DNA of 64,000 nucleotides from Paenibacillus shirakamiensis (lineage in GTDB: Bacteria > Bacillota > Bacilli > Paenibacillales > Paenibacillaceae). How positions within the stretch are numbered: position 1 is the stretch's first letter; each line of letters opens with the position of its first letter. The translations under genes and the position numbers were made by a program. Location: the NCBI RefSeq assembly GCF_017874255.1, contig NZ_JAGGLD010000001.1, forward strand, positions 1,471,309 to 1,535,308, read 5' to 3'. Shown here piece after piece: positions 54,569 to 63,906 of the stretch. A model generated the notes under the pieces. It saw nothing but the letters and a program-made list of their open reading frames with translations. It searched no databases and had not been told where the DNA came from.

Positions 54569-55394
54569 GAATCCAGCTTAGCGCTACGGTTCCCTCGCCT
54601 GCGAGTATTCCTACGACCGGGATAAAGGTCATAATTTCCGTTTTGAGGGCAGGGTCCATGATAGAAATTTCTTGCTCAATTTCCTTGGCTTCATCTAAAT
54701 TATTCGCATGCATAATGCATACCTCTTTAATTCTACCGATATCACTTTTCAAATGATCCATCATTCGTTGCTTGGTCTTTTTAAATGTGCGTATTTTATC
54801 TTCTACAATGACTTTGCCTTTATCGAATTTGAGAAGTAAATGTATTCTTAATAGCTGGCTTACTAACAGTTGGGTTCCCGATACACGGCCGCTTCGGTGA
54901 AGCTGCTGCATACTAGTAGGGATAACGTAGAATGCTACATTGTGGGCCATTTGCTCAATTTTCTCTTTAATTTCATGAACAGACTGACCCATCTTATGCC
55001 ATTGAACCCCTTTCATAATCATTTCCCGTAGTGGGAAGGCACCCGCTTTGGAGTCAATAGAAGTCACTTCGATTTCTGCCATTTCTGCGGCTTGTAATGA
55101 AGTGTTCATCGTTCCGCTAAGTTCAGATGAACAATGAATCGCAATAATTTCATCATAGTTTTGCTTTAGATTCTCATAGAGTTCCAAGAATTCTCCTATC
55201 GGAGGCTGGGAACTTCCTACTTTTTCATGTGTTTTCATTTTCTCATAAAACTCATCTGCGGTGATATCTATGGTTTCCCGATAGCATTCCTCTCCTATCA
55301 TCAAACGCAAAGGAACGATATATATGTGATTCTCCTTCGCATAGATAGGATCCACGGTGCAAGTACTGTCTGTAACCCATGCAACGGATTTCAT
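54561..55394 (-). CDS. DegV-family fatty-acid-binding protein
   Basis: A 277-residue DegV (EDD-fold) protein. DegV/FakB proteins hold a fatty acid while the kinase FakA phosphorylates it. The N-terminal WVTDSTCTVDPIYAKENHI and the ligand segment SSQPPIGEFLELYE are typical, as are IHCSSELSGTMNTSLQAA and STQ-type YVIPTSMQQLHRSGRVSG. The C-terminal PVVGILAGEGTVALSW resembles the H-x-GPG/G-rich end but lacks the usual His. No fakA gene is adjacent. AGAGG lies before the ATG. Confidence 0.9.
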   Translation of the reverse strand: MKSVAWVTDSTCTVDPIYAKENHIYIVPLRLMIGEECYRETIDITADEFYEKMKTHEKVGSSQPPIGEFLELYENLKQNYDEIIAIHCSSELSGTMNTSLQAAEMAEIEVTSIDSKAGAFPLREMIMKGVQWHKMGQSVHEIKEKIEQMAHNVAFYVIPTSMQQLHRSGRVSGTQLLVSQLLRIHLLLKFDKGKVIVEDKIRTFKKTKQRMMDHLKSDIGRIKEVCIMHANNLDEAKEIEQEISIMDPALKTEIMTFIPVVGILAGEGTVALSWIRN

Positions 55395-55677
55395 TAGTTA
55401 GTAATCCTCTTTTCTCTGTAAAGTACACTCACTTTTTAGTCTATACGACATATATTAAAGCAAAATATAAACTTTTGCGATACATTGATTCTAAAGGCCT
55501 ATGAATTTAGAGAGAAATGTGACGAAATTATAGGTATACACTTCTTTTGTCGCAGATTATGAACTTTAGCTATGTTAAAGGCCCTAATTAATCTGTCAAT
55601 ATACCCCAGAAATATTCAATGCCTACCGGTTAACTATTTCTTTTGCGGGATTTACTACAATAAGGGAGAGAATTAAT

Positions 55678-56583
55678 ATGAACAAGACAGTCATCCGCCC
55701 TACGTTTTTGTTAGTTGCCGTACTGGTATTAAGCCTCATTTTAGGAGGAGGGTATTCTTTGATCAAAGCTAACGCAGCAGCTCCACAACGTGCCACATGG
55801 TTATGGGATACGACCCTGATTAAAAAATCAACACCTGATATTCTGACATTCATGTCAGACAACGGAGTCAATTTAGTCTATCTACAGATTGACCGTACTA
55901 TGGATGCGATCTATTATAAAGACTTTATCCGTCAAGCTTCAGCAAAGCATATTCAAGTGCATGCACTCGATGGAAATGCCGCATGGGCTTTAGTTAATCA
56001 ACGTCCTAAGTTAAATACGTTATTCTCATGGATAGCTAACTATCAAGCCGCGGCCCTTCCTGAAGAACGGTTCCAAGGCATTCATCTTGATATTGAGCCC
56101 TATCAATTGCCTACTTGGAAAACAAATCAAAAAAATATTATCGCTCAGTGGCAAAGTAATGTACAGTATACTGCGGCTAAAGCCAAGGAACTTCATCTTC
56201 CTATCGCAGCTGATGTTCCATTCTGGCTCTACACATTCAAAGTCGCGTCCGGCTCCCAAACACTAACAAGTTGGATGTTATCCCAGTACGATTCCCTCAC
56301 TTATATGACCTATCGGGATAAAGCAACAGGTATTTTTAGTGCCGCCAAACCAAATCTATTGGAGGGCGCAGCAGCAGGGAAACCTGTCTATGCAGCCGTA
56401 GAGACCAATAATACCCCCGAAGGAAGCCCAATTTCTTTCTATGAAGAGGGAGCTCCTTTTATGAATGGTGAACTTACTAAATTGCAAGGACTAGTTCAGG
56501 ATTATACTTCTTATGCTGGTATTGCTATACACGACTATACCGGTTGGAAAATGCTAATTGAACGTTCTTACACGTCTGAGTAA
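55678..56583 (+). CDS. Secreted GH18-like TIM-barrel protein (single domain)
   Basis: A 301-residue protein with an N-terminal signal or anchor (residues 1-34, hydrophobic LLVAVLVLSLILGGGYSL, then ANAAA). The body looks like one TIM barrel. It starts ATWLWDTTLI, with a strand VNLVYLQIDRT, and carries FQGIHLDIEPY at about 132-142. This resembles the catalytic DGxxxDxE motif of GH18 with Gln-Gly for Asp-Gly but Asp and Glu kept. Later strands are IAADVPFWLYTF, DSLTYMTYRD, VYAAVETN and YAGIAIHDYTGW. Its closest relative in the window is the next gene. It likely hydrolyses or binds a glycan at the cell surface, but I cannot name a known family. Confidence 0.75.
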   Translation: MNKTVIRPTFLLVAVLVLSLILGGGYSLIKANAAAPQRATWLWDTTLIKKSTPDILTFMSDNGVNLVYLQIDRTMDAIYYKDFIRQASAKHIQVHALDGNAAWALVNQRPKLNTLFSWIANYQAAALPEERFQGIHLDIEPYQLPTWKTNQKNIIAQWQSNVQYTAAKAKELHLPIAADVPFWLYTFKVASGSQTLTSWMLSQYDSLTYMTYRDKATGIFSAAKPNLLEGAAAGKPVYAAVETNNTPEGSPISFYEEGAPFMNGELTKLQGLVQDYTSYAGIAIHDYTGWKMLIERSYTSE

Positions 56584-56620
56584 GCGCTTCAATCCTGAAT
56601 ATCATAGGCTATTAGGAAAG

Positions 56621-56655
56621 CGAACTCCTGTATAATCAGGGGTTCGATTTTTTTT
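56621..56655 (+). terminator. Terminator between the two GH18-like genes
   Basis: CGAACTCCTG/CAGGGGTTCG stem with one mismatch, loop TATAAT and eight T. It implies separate transcription of the pair. Confidence 0.88.
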
Positions 56656-56763
56656 GACTAAAAAGGACGATATACGGAGATTGCCCCCCTCCTATCGAGG
56701 CTCTATGCTAACGGTACGCATCTTATATAGACTACAACTGCATATCAAAAGGAGGCATTTCTC

Positions 56764-59046
56764 GTGCTGCAGGCTCGATTGGCTCTTGGTACATTTTTGT
56801 CAGTCCCCCGGCTTATGAAACTCGCTGTTGTCCTAGTCCTCTGCTGTTCTCTTGTTCCGTTCTCCTTCTCCACGCCATCTGCACTGGCCGCTTCTTCTCT
56901 CACTTTAGACACGCCAACCGAAGGTTCGAATCCTACGGACCCCATAGTTCGCGTCTCCGGCACCTTCACGGACCTGTATGACATTAACCTCATTATCAAC
57001 GGAGTCAAACAAGTGGATACACACATCAGTGATCCGCTCGGTACAGAGTCGGGCACATGGTATTATGATTTGGATACGACGAAATATGATGGACCGATTG
57101 AACTCGTAGCTCGCGGGCTAGACAGTACTACACGTTATGGTGTAACCTCCCCTTTTGTCATTTTTCAGGTAGACCATCCTACTGCTAATGTCCCTCAAGT
57201 ACAGATTGTAAGTCCACAAGACGACGCTCATCTGACCGATTCAACCCTAATTAAGGTTCAAGCTACAGGTAGAAATCCATTAGAAAATATTCAAGTACGT
57301 ATTAACGGCGGAGTATGGAATGATACGACTTTGTCAGGTGACAGTTATGAATATATTTGGAATTCAGCAGACTTAGGTGATAAGACTTCAAGTATTGAAG
57401 CTAGAGCTACGGATAATCAAGGGAATACAGGAAAAAGCACCACCGTATACGTTCAGCATGGTCAAGGTAACCATGAACCTGTTACTATAGTAAAACAGGA
57501 TCGAGCCATGTGGCTCTGGGAAAAATCAGCTTACAACCTGGTTTTAAATCCTGGATCAAGAGCGCCATTAGAAGCGTTGACTAGTGATACCTCTACCTTC
57601 AACTCCTCAGCCATAACTACGATTTATTTAGGCGTTTTTCCATATGATAATGTAGATATGCTTGAAGATCAGCGAGTTAAAGTTAGAGAATTTCTAGCAT
57701 GGGCGCATAGTCATAATCTTAAAATTCAAGCCTGCATTGCAGGAGGCACCGTTCCTGCTTATTTCGGCAGTTATACCAGGTATCAAAAGTATGCCGTTCG
57801 AGAATTGGAAAAAGTCATTAACTTTAATCTTTCTTCCGATTCGAATGAACGATTCGATGGCGTGAATATCGATGTAGAACCTTATATCATGCCTGAGTTC
57901 AAATCACAAAAACCAGCCATGCAGACGCAATATCTAGATCTTTTGCAAAAAATGGTAGACCGTAGAAATTTATCTGAATTGAATCTTCCTCTAGGACCTG
58001 CCGTACCTAGATGGTATGACAGTTCCGATACTGCAAGCAACATCACTTGGCATGGACAGACGAAATGGCTCTCAGAGCATGTTCAGGATCTTATGGACTA
58101 TATCTCTATTATGGACTATACCGATTCAGCCTCTGGGATCATTAGTGGGGCTCAAGGAGAAATCGCTTATGCCAACTCCATCAATAAACCCAACTCCGTT
58201 ATTGTCGGTGTAGAGACCCTAGATATCAGCAATAGTGGAGATCCTGAGACGATCACGTTTCGTGAAGAAGGCCGCACCTACATGGAAAATACACTGAACA
58301 CTGTAAAACAAGCTTTTGCGAATAGCGCTTCTTATGGTGGCATTGCTATGCATCATTATGATTCTATCCGCGCGCTACCCAGCCAGTGGGGACCGAACGC
58401 CATCTTTTGGAATTTACCAACGCCGGATACGACGCCTCCGGGACCTTTGACGCGTCCTCTAACAGCGCAGACCTTTGATTATCAGACGATCCAGTTGAAC
58501 TATGGGAGGGCTTACGATAACTCCGATGTTGATGGGTACCGAATATATAGAGGAACGAATCCTACTTTCCAGCCCGGTCCTCAAAATGTAGTTGCGGATG
58601 CTCGCGGTCTGAACTTCAGTGATACAGGTTTACTAAGTGGAACAACGTATTATTACAAGGTAGCCGCAGTAGATATTAGCGGGAACGTAGGCCCCTATTC
58701 AAATGTCATCTCCGCCACTACAGAACAGACAGACCTTAAGCCCTTGAGTATTAAATCCATGACTGTTACCTACAATGGTAGCAAGGCTAAAGTAACGGTC
58801 AGAGTAAAAGATTATAATACAGGTCAAGAAATTCCTGTTAAAATGTACGGAAGATTCACGAATTTGTTCGGAAAATATGTTAGTTTCAACTCGACAGCTA
58901 GTTCGGCTGGAACAGCTGATTCTGAATCCGTTACGGTAACTTCTGGACTCGGAGGGTTCTCCCCACAACGTATCTTAAGTGCCGGCTATTACTGGGCATC
59001 TGCTTATGACTCCACTCACTTAGCTACGGTATCTTGGCCCCAATAA
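56764..59046 (+). CDS. Secreted multidomain GH18-like protein
   Basis: A 760-residue exported protein starting at GTG 56764 behind AAAGGAGG. Residues 1-43 form a signal peptide (AVVLVLCCSLVPFSFS). About 45-235 holds two Ig-like modules (PIVRVSGTFTDLYDINLIING; STLIKVQATGRNPLENIQVRI). About 247-575 is the TIM-barrel domain shared with the preceding gene, with AMWLWEKS, RFDGVNIDVEPY (363-374), YISIMDYTDSASGIISGA, VETLDIS and YGGIAMHHYDS. About 578-665 is a fibronectin type III module (VDGYRIYRGTNPTFQPG), and the last 90 residues form a beta module. The DG-x-x-x-D-x-E pattern is complete here, so glycosidase activity is plausible. No anchor is visible. Confidence 0.8.
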   Translation: MLQARLALGTFLSVPRLMKLAVVLVLCCSLVPFSFSTPSALAASSLTLDTPTEGSNPTDPIVRVSGTFTDLYDINLIINGVKQVDTHISDPLGTESGTWYYDLDTTKYDGPIELVARGLDSTTRYGVTSPFVIFQVDHPTANVPQVQIVSPQDDAHLTDSTLIKVQATGRNPLENIQVRINGGVWNDTTLSGDSYEYIWNSADLGDKTSSIEARATDNQGNTGKSTTVYVQHGQGNHEPVTIVKQDRAMWLWEKSAYNLVLNPGSRAPLEALTSDTSTFNSSAITTIYLGVFPYDNVDMLEDQRVKVREFLAWAHSHNLKIQACIAGGTVPAYFGSYTRYQKYAVRELEKVINFNLSSDSNERFDGVNIDVEPYIMPEFKSQKPAMQTQYLDLLQKMVDRRNLSELNLPLGPAVPRWYDSSDTASNITWHGQTKWLSEHVQDLMDYISIMDYTDSASGIISGAQGEIAYANSINKPNSVIVGVETLDISNSGDPETITFREEGRTYMENTLNTVKQAFANSASYGGIAMHHYDSIRALPSQWGPNAIFWNLPTPDTTPPGPLTRPLTAQTFDYQTIQLNYGRAYDNSDVDGYRIYRGTNPTFQPGPQNVVADARGLNFSDTGLLSGTTYYYKVAAVDISGNVGPYSNVISATTEQTDLKPLSIKSMTVTYNGSKAKVTVRVKDYNTGQEIPVKMYGRFTNLFGKYVSFNSTASSAGTADSESVTVTSGLGGFSPQRILSAGYYWASAYDSTHLATVSWPQ

Positions 59047-59062
59047 ATAAGTATCACATAAC

Positions 59063-59094
59063 AAATAAGACCCGAATGAGATCGGGTCTTATTT
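59063..59094. terminator. Bidirectional terminator
   Basis: A perfect 13-bp stem, AAATAAGACCCGA/TCGGGTCTTATTT, with a 6-base loop, between the convergent GH18-like and CorC/HlyC-type genes. Confidence 0.88.
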
Positions 59095-59143
59095 CGTTCG
59101 TACTATAAATTTCCATTAAAATTATGGACGATAATTAGAATAA

Positions 59144-60466
59144 TTAGAGCTGCACAGGAAGTTGAACAGCATCCTTATGAATGATTTCAATAAGCAAATA
59201 ACGGCTCTTCATTCTTCTTCGGACGGTATAACGATAATCCTCATCAATGTAGCTTTCGCCCACTGCAAGCTCACTATTCTGTCCATACAGCCATCCACCA
59301 ATCGTATCCCACTCACCTGAATCCAAATCTTGGCTCAAATGACTGCTTACCTCCGAGACAGATACTTTGCCGTTAACCAAAATATGACCTGGGCCCCACA
59401 CCTTAACATCTTCCTCTTCTTCGGTGTCGAATTCATCCCTGATTTCACCAACAATTTGCTCTAAAATATCCTCGATTGTCACAAGACCTGAGGTCCCACC
59501 GTATTCATCAATGAGAATAGCCATGTTCGTTCCACTCTTCTGAAGACGCTTGAGTAAGGTATTGACATGAATGAACTCAGGAACAGCCATAACAGGCTGC
59601 ATTAAGGTCGCTACGTCCAAGTTAGGGTTATCTTCATAGGAAAGGAAGAACTGTTTGGTATTCACGATACCAATTACGTTATCTTTGCTCTCTTGAACTA
59701 CAGGAAAACGAGTATATTGTTGCTCTTTAATTATCTGAAGATTTTCCTGCCTGCTTTTACCTGCATATAGACAGATCATATCCGTTCTTGGCACCATAAT
59801 ATCTTTAGCCATCAAATTATCAAAGGCAAAAATACGATTTACATAACCGTACTCTGCTTGATTAATTTTTCCACTTTCTAGACTTTCACTTAAAATAATA
59901 CGTAGCTCTTCTTCGGAGTGGGCCTCTTCATGCTCGGAAGCGGGTTTAATTCCAAAAATTCGTACGAGTTGATTGGCTGAACCATTGAGTAACCAGATAA
60001 AGGGGAACATGACTTTGCTAAACCATATAATAGGCTTGGCCGTTATCAGCGCAATCCACTCTGCTTTACGAATAGCAACCGTCTTCGGAGCAAGTTCTCC
60101 TACCACTACATGTAAATAAGTAATTAATGCAAATGCAATAATAACAGATATAATTCCTGAGATACTGTCTGCAATGGAGAACTTATTGAACAAAGGATGT
60201 AGAATTTTCTCCATTGTAGGCTCACCCAACCAACCTAAACCGAGTGAAGTGATGGTTATTCCCAATTGACACGCAGACAAGTAACCATCCATATTGTCCA
60301 GAACTTTTTTGACTGCATGCGCATTTTTCTTATCTTCCGCAATGAGCTGATCTATACGACTAGGTCTGATCCGCACCACTGCAAATTCTACAGCCACAAA
60401 AAAAGCGGTTAAACAAATAAGTATTGCAATTAACACTAAATTTAAACCATAACTGTCACTTTCCAC
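59144..60466 (-). CDS. Hemolysin-family (DUF21-CBS-CorC/HlyC) membrane protein
   Basis: A 440-residue protein. Residues about 1-200 form the DUF21 membrane domain with four helices (LILICLTAFFVAVEFAVVRIRPSR, ITSLGLGWLGEPTMEKIL, HVVVGELAPKTVAI). Two CBS domains follow at about 215-335 (DIMVPRTDMICLYAG; ILIDEYGGTSGLVTIEDILEQIVGEI). A CorC_HlyC domain closes the protein (about 350-430, ILVNGKVSVSEVS). Family members such as B. subtilis MpfA take part in Mg2+ export. The start is GTG 60466, ten bases after AAGGAG. The hemolysin name is historical and implies no toxin. Confidence 0.9.
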   Translation of the reverse strand: MESDSYGLNLVLIAILICLTAFFVAVEFAVVRIRPSRIDQLIAEDKKNAHAVKKVLDNMDGYLSACQLGITITSLGLGWLGEPTMEKILHPLFNKFSIADSISGIISVIIAFALITYLHVVVGELAPKTVAIRKAEWIALITAKPIIWFSKVMFPFIWLLNGSANQLVRIFGIKPASEHEEAHSEEELRIILSESLESGKINQAEYGYVNRIFAFDNLMAKDIMVPRTDMICLYAGKSRQENLQIIKEQQYTRFPVVQESKDNVIGIVNTKQFFLSYEDNPNLDVATLMQPVMAVPEFIHVNTLLKRLQKSGTNMAILIDEYGGTSGLVTIEDILEQIVGEIRDEFDTEEEEDVKVWGPGHILVNGKVSVSEVSSHLSQDLDSGEWDTIGGWLYGQNSELAVGESYIDEDYRYTVRRRMKSRYLLIEIIHKDAVQLPVQL

Positions 60467-60532
60467 TACTCATCTTCTCCTTAATATTATGTCTAGAGTC
60501 TTATACGTTGGAGAACATGACTTGGTTTCGCA

Positions 60533-61708
60533 TTACTGCGCACTTCCAAGCTTAGTTACCTTTGCTACGCCATCTGCCAAACCTAAGATGAGGTACCCAT
60601 AATTCAATAACTGCACCTTTAATCCTACGTTATAAGCTATGCCTGTGCGTTCAATAACTTGGTCCCACGTTTTTTGACCGCTCGAGTTTAATTGTATAAC
60701 ATACTCTTTGGACACTGTACCATGCCAATCTTCGTTCACTTTTCCCGTAGCGATATAACTCCCATTGCTCGTTATCTGAACGTCACTAATTTGACCTCGA
60801 TCTAGTGTAGCTTCTGGTTTGTAGTTCCATACTACATTGCCTCCACCATCCAACTTAATCACGTAACCCGTTGTTAAGTCGCGATGACCCCCATCTGGAT
60901 TGGGATGATCATAAAAACCTGAGATCACAGATCCACCATTAATATCTTGAACTAAAGCTGTTGTCCATACATTCTCCGTGTCAGGAGCAGGCAGAATGTT
61001 TTTTTCCCAGCTTAACTTACTGTTATTACTATACTTAGCGAGATATATAGATGCGGCACCTGAATCGGGGTTCAGGTTTACGCCTACTACTTCAAATCCA
61101 CCATCAGCCGTATGTTTTACAACACTTACACGATCATTTGTAGGTTTGATTACTCTTTTCTGCCATACTACACTGCCATTCCCGGAGAGCTTAGCAAGTA
61201 CAATATCACTTGCACCATTAGCTTCGCCGCTCGTCCCTCCAACAATATAACTTCCATCCGTTAATTGATCCACCGAGGTAAAATAAACCGGGTCACCGGG
61301 TAAGGTATAACTCCAGTTCTTATTACCCACACTGTCTACTTTAAGAATCTGTGATCCCCCAATTAAAATGTATCCTGCTCCTTTGGTCTGATGAAAACCA
61401 CCAAGAAAGGCAAGTGTGTCTTTCGCGAAGGTCAGTTTAGGTTTCTTCTCGCCCCACAACTTAATAGAATCGATTTGAACTTGATTACCCTGAATAGATG
61501 CTACCACTAATTCATCCTGACCTTGTTCTGTGACCGCACCATCTGGTAGAGCTACATCTTTGTCCCACAGTTGTTGCAATGAACTACTTGCTGTAAGCGG
61601 TGCAGACACCTCCGCCAAAGCCGCAGCGGGAAGGGTCAATAGTGAACAACTCATTAATAAAGCAGCTTTTATTAACCAGTGAGATTTGAACACTGTCGAT
61701 TTTGTCAT
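60533..61708 (-). CDS. Secreted beta-propeller-like protein
   Basis: A 391-residue exported protein with a signal peptide (residues 1-32, LLMSCSLLTLPAAALAE). The rest consists of repeated blade-like units with recurring patterns such as GYILIGGSQILKVDSVGNKN, GSYIVGGTSGEANGASDIVL and GGFEVVGVNLNPDSGAASIY. Each ends in an aromatic plus Trp segment such as VVWQKRV, LSWEKNI and VVWNYKP. This resembles PQQ-like or delta-60-type propellers that bind ligands or proteins. No catalytic motif or anchor is visible. It is followed by the CorC/HlyC-type gene 66 bases downstream on the same strand. Confidence 0.8.
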   Translation of the reverse strand: MTKSTVFKSHWLIKAALLMSCSLLTLPAAALAEVSAPLTASSSLQQLWDKDVALPDGAVTEQGQDELVVASIQGNQVQIDSIKLWGEKKPKLTFAKDTLAFLGGFHQTKGAGYILIGGSQILKVDSVGNKNWSYTLPGDPVYFTSVDQLTDGSYIVGGTSGEANGASDIVLAKLSGNGSVVWQKRVIKPTNDRVSVVKHTADGGFEVVGVNLNPDSGAASIYLAKYSNNSKLSWEKNILPAPDTENVWTTALVQDINGGSVISGFYDHPNPDGGHRDLTTGYVIKLDGGGNVVWNYKPEATLDRGQISDVQITSNGSYIATGKVNEDWHGTVSKEYVIQLNSSGQKTWDQVIERTGIAYNVGLKVQLLNYGYLILGLADGVAKVTKLGSAQ

Positions 61709-61837
61709 TAGTATTTCTCCTCCTTTATGAGTTAAGTCTCTATAATTATGTAAGATCTTGGATTAGGCTACAAGCTTATAAAGTCGTGATTTCCTATGTG
61801 TGAAGTCTTAACTTTATGAATGAATTTCTGCACAAAC

Positions 61838-61874
61838 AAAAAAACAACCCAAGGACGCCGTGTCTTGGGTTGTT
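61838..61874 (-). terminator. Terminator of the MFS gene, after the repeat arrays
   Basis: AACAACCCAAG/CTTGGGTTGTT, perfect over 11 bp, with seven T on the minus strand. It places the heptamer arrays inside the 3' untranslated region of the 62123 gene. The 414-base gap 61709-62122 contains only this hairpin and those arrays. Confidence 0.88.
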
Positions 61875-61905
61875 ACACATCTAATTTCATTAATTCATAT
61901 TTTTG

Positions 61906-61968
61906 TTCTTTATTCTTTATTCTTTATTCTTTATTCTTTGTTCTTTATTCTTTATTCTTTATTCTTTT
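61906..61968. repeat. Heptanucleotide array, nine units of TTCTTTA type
   Basis: Nine contiguous 7-base units: seven TTCTTTA, one TTCTTTG (fifth) and one TTCTTTT (last). On the transcribed strand of the MFS gene it reads TAAAGAA. Confidence 0.95.
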
Positions 61969-61983
61969 CTTATTTTGTTTTTG

Positions 61984-62032
61984 TTATTTGTTATTTGTTA
62001 TTTGTTATTTGTTATTTGTTATTTGTTATTTA
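61984..62032. repeat. Heptanucleotide array, seven units of TTATTTG type
   Basis: Six perfect TTATTTG units and a final TTATTTA, 15 bases from the other array. The following T/G-rich stretch to about 62100 holds decayed versions of the same words. Confidence 0.95.
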
Positions 62033-62122
62033 TATTTGTTGTTTGTTCTTTGTTTTGTTCTTTTGTCATTTGTTCTTATGCTATTTTTTTGTTTTTTTCT
62101 CTGTGTTATTTATTATTATTCT

Positions 62123-63340
62123 TTAGTCTGTCAGTTCCACGCCTTTAGTCTCTTTACCTAGGATAAGAACAGCTACCGCACCAACAATGATGGTTATGAA
62201 GAATACCAAAAATATAGTAAACATTTCTACATGTGCCGTTTTCCATTGAGCTACAAGTAAAGGTCCAATGACTCCACCAACTCGACCTATCGAGGTAGCC
62301 AATCCCACTCCCGTTGTTCTTACTCGGGTTGGGTATAATTCTGGACTATAGGCATACATCGCTCCCCAAGCGCCTAAATTAAAGAAGGATAAGCAGATTC
62401 CAGCTGCAAGTAACATACTCACTGTGCTTGCATAACCGAACCAAAGCGCACTCAGCGCGGTTAAGATCAGATATACCACGAGTACAAATTTACGACCAAA
62501 TTTTTCGATAAAATAAGCCGCCGTAAAATAACCAGGAAGCTGCGCAAGGGTCATAATCAGTACATATTCAAAGCTTTTTACCAAAGTAAATCCTTTGTCC
62601 GTCATAATAGTTGGGAGCCATAAGAACATACCATAATAAGAAAATACAACACAAAACCACAGCAGCCATAACATAATGGTGGATCTCCGATGTTCTCTGG
62701 ACCATACTAATCTCAGTTTTTGAGCCAGACTAATCTTAGTGATCTCACGCTGCTCTATGTACTTAGGTGAATCTTCAATGGAGCGTCTTAAGTATATTGC
62801 ATATAACGCAGGTAAGGCACCAATGATGAAAGCAGACTGCCACCCATATTTCGGAACTACAAAATAAGAAATGATAGCCGCGACTATCCAACCTACCGCC
62901 CAAAAACTCTCTAGTAAGACTACAGCTCTTCCACGTGCCGCTACTGGCACCGACTCAGATACCAAGGTTGAAGCTACAGGTAACTCCCCACCAAGCCCTA
63001 TTCCTGCCACAAAGCGTAGGATGCATAGTACAGCTACACTCCCGGCTAAAGCAGACAAACCACTCGCTGCACTAAAGATCAGTATAGTCCATAGTAGAAT
63101 TTGTTTGCGGCCATATCGATCCGCGAAATACCCCGCAGCAGCTGCTCCAAATACCATCCCTAGAGATCCGCTACTTGCAAGCCAACCTACCTGCCCATTT
63201 GTAAGATGCCATTCCACCCGTAATGCTGCAACAATAAATGATATCAATCCCACATCCATGGCATCAAACATCCAACTAAATCCTGCACTTACTAATAGTT
63301 TTCGATATTTAGGTTCTTTAAGCAAGCTCACATGACTCAC
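62123..63340 (-). CDS. MFS transporter (sugar-porter/organic-acid type)
   Basis: A 405-residue, twelve-helix transporter. The opening FSWMFDAMDVGLISFIVAAL carries the D-x-x-D-x-G pattern of helix 1 seen in aromatic-acid and NiaP-like carriers. Motif A follows as GYFADRYGRKQILLW, then IGLGGELPVASTLVSE, the PES-type motif replaced by SIEDSPKYIE, and AAYFIEKFGRKFVLV as the second motif A. I favour the GTG at 63340, seven bases after GAGGAG; the frame opens five codons earlier at 63355. It may import a small organic acid or nicotinate-like compound; the substrate is unproved. Confidence 0.85.
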   Translation of the reverse strand: MSHVSLLKEPKYRKLLVSAGFSWMFDAMDVGLISFIVAALRVEWHLTNGQVGWLASSGSLGMVFGAAAAGYFADRYGRKQILLWTILIFSAASGLSALAGSVAVLCILRFVAGIGLGGELPVASTLVSESVPVAARGRAVVLLESFWAVGWIVAAIISYFVVPKYGWQSAFIIGALPALYAIYLRRSIEDSPKYIEQREITKISLAQKLRLVWSREHRRSTIMLWLLWFCVVFSYYGMFLWLPTIMTDKGFTLVKSFEYVLIMTLAQLPGYFTAAYFIEKFGRKFVLVVYLILTALSALWFGYASTVSMLLAAGICLSFFNLGAWGAMYAYSPELYPTRVRTTGVGLATSIGRVGGVIGPLLVAQWKTAHVEMFTIFLVFFITIIVGAVAVLILGKETKGVELTD

Positions 63341-63499
63341 ACACATTCTCCTCACTATAAATCAATATATGATTTCCTTTTCTTTTAAAATCTATACTCA
63401 GCAACTATTTTAGGGCTAAACCACCCTATGATTCGTACAATCTGATAAGAGTCTCTAAGCATCTACTATATTACATTCTAAAACAAAGAGGTGAATTAA

Positions 63500-63850
63500 A
63501 TGTCAATATGTCCTACGCATACTCATAAAAAAGTTCGTGGACGTCGATTAGACGTTACTCGTCATAAGCACCTTGTCCGTCCCATACGCCGCTTGCGCCA
63601 TTTAACAATCGTGTGGACTAGTCCTACTGGTGTTCCTTATAATACTAGAGGATTTTACGCAACAGTAAGTACTCGTTCGGGTAGAGTTATTCAGACCGCT
63701 CGTTTTGACCGTTATGGCGTTGTCGTATTCTCTAAAATTCATGCACCAACAACTTGTAGTTATATTGTGAGAGTCTATTGCAAAAATGGAGAGTTGTTCC
63801 GCCAAGTCATTGTTCCCGCTCGAAATCAGACTTTCGTCATCGTTCCATAA
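63500..63850 (+). CDS. Small basic protein of unknown function
   Basis: A 116-residue protein with AAAGAGGTGA five bases before the ATG. The first 35 residues are very basic (HTHKKVRGRRLDVTRHKHLV, then RPIRRLRH). The rest looks like a small beta-sandwich: YNTRGFYATVSTRSGRVIQTARFDRYG split over several strands, then SYIVRVYCKNGELFRQVIVP. No signal peptide or membrane helix. I do not recognise the family; the beta part recalls carboxypeptidase-regulatory-like modules. It is convergent with the rRNA operon and shares its terminator. Confidence 0.7.
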   Translation: MSICPTHTHKKVRGRRLDVTRHKHLVRPIRRLRHLTIVWTSPTGVPYNTRGFYATVSTRSGRVIQTARFDRYGVVVFSKIHAPTTCSYIVRVYCKNGELFRQVIVPARNQTFVIVP

Positions 63851-63860
63851 ATCCCATTAA

Positions 63861-63901
63861 AAAAGCTCGTAGTCAGCTATGATAGCTAATTACGAGCTTT
63901 T
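63861..63901. terminator. Shared terminator of the rRNA operon and the small basic gene
   Basis: AAAAGCTCGTA/TACGAGCTTTT outer stem with inner AGCTAT/ATAGCT, and A and T runs on both sides. On the minus strand it follows the 5S 3' end directly. Confidence 0.88.
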
Positions 63902-63906
63902 AATGC

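Noticed and set aside
39514..62032. Possible CRISPR arrays at the repeat sites
   Set aside because: Units are 6 or 7 bases, contiguous, without spacers, and no cas genes are near.
61820..62161. Three overlapping plus-strand ORFs of Phe/Leu/Tyr/Val-rich composition
   Set aside because: They are translations of the heptamer arrays in all frames, with no ribosome site or normal amino acid use.
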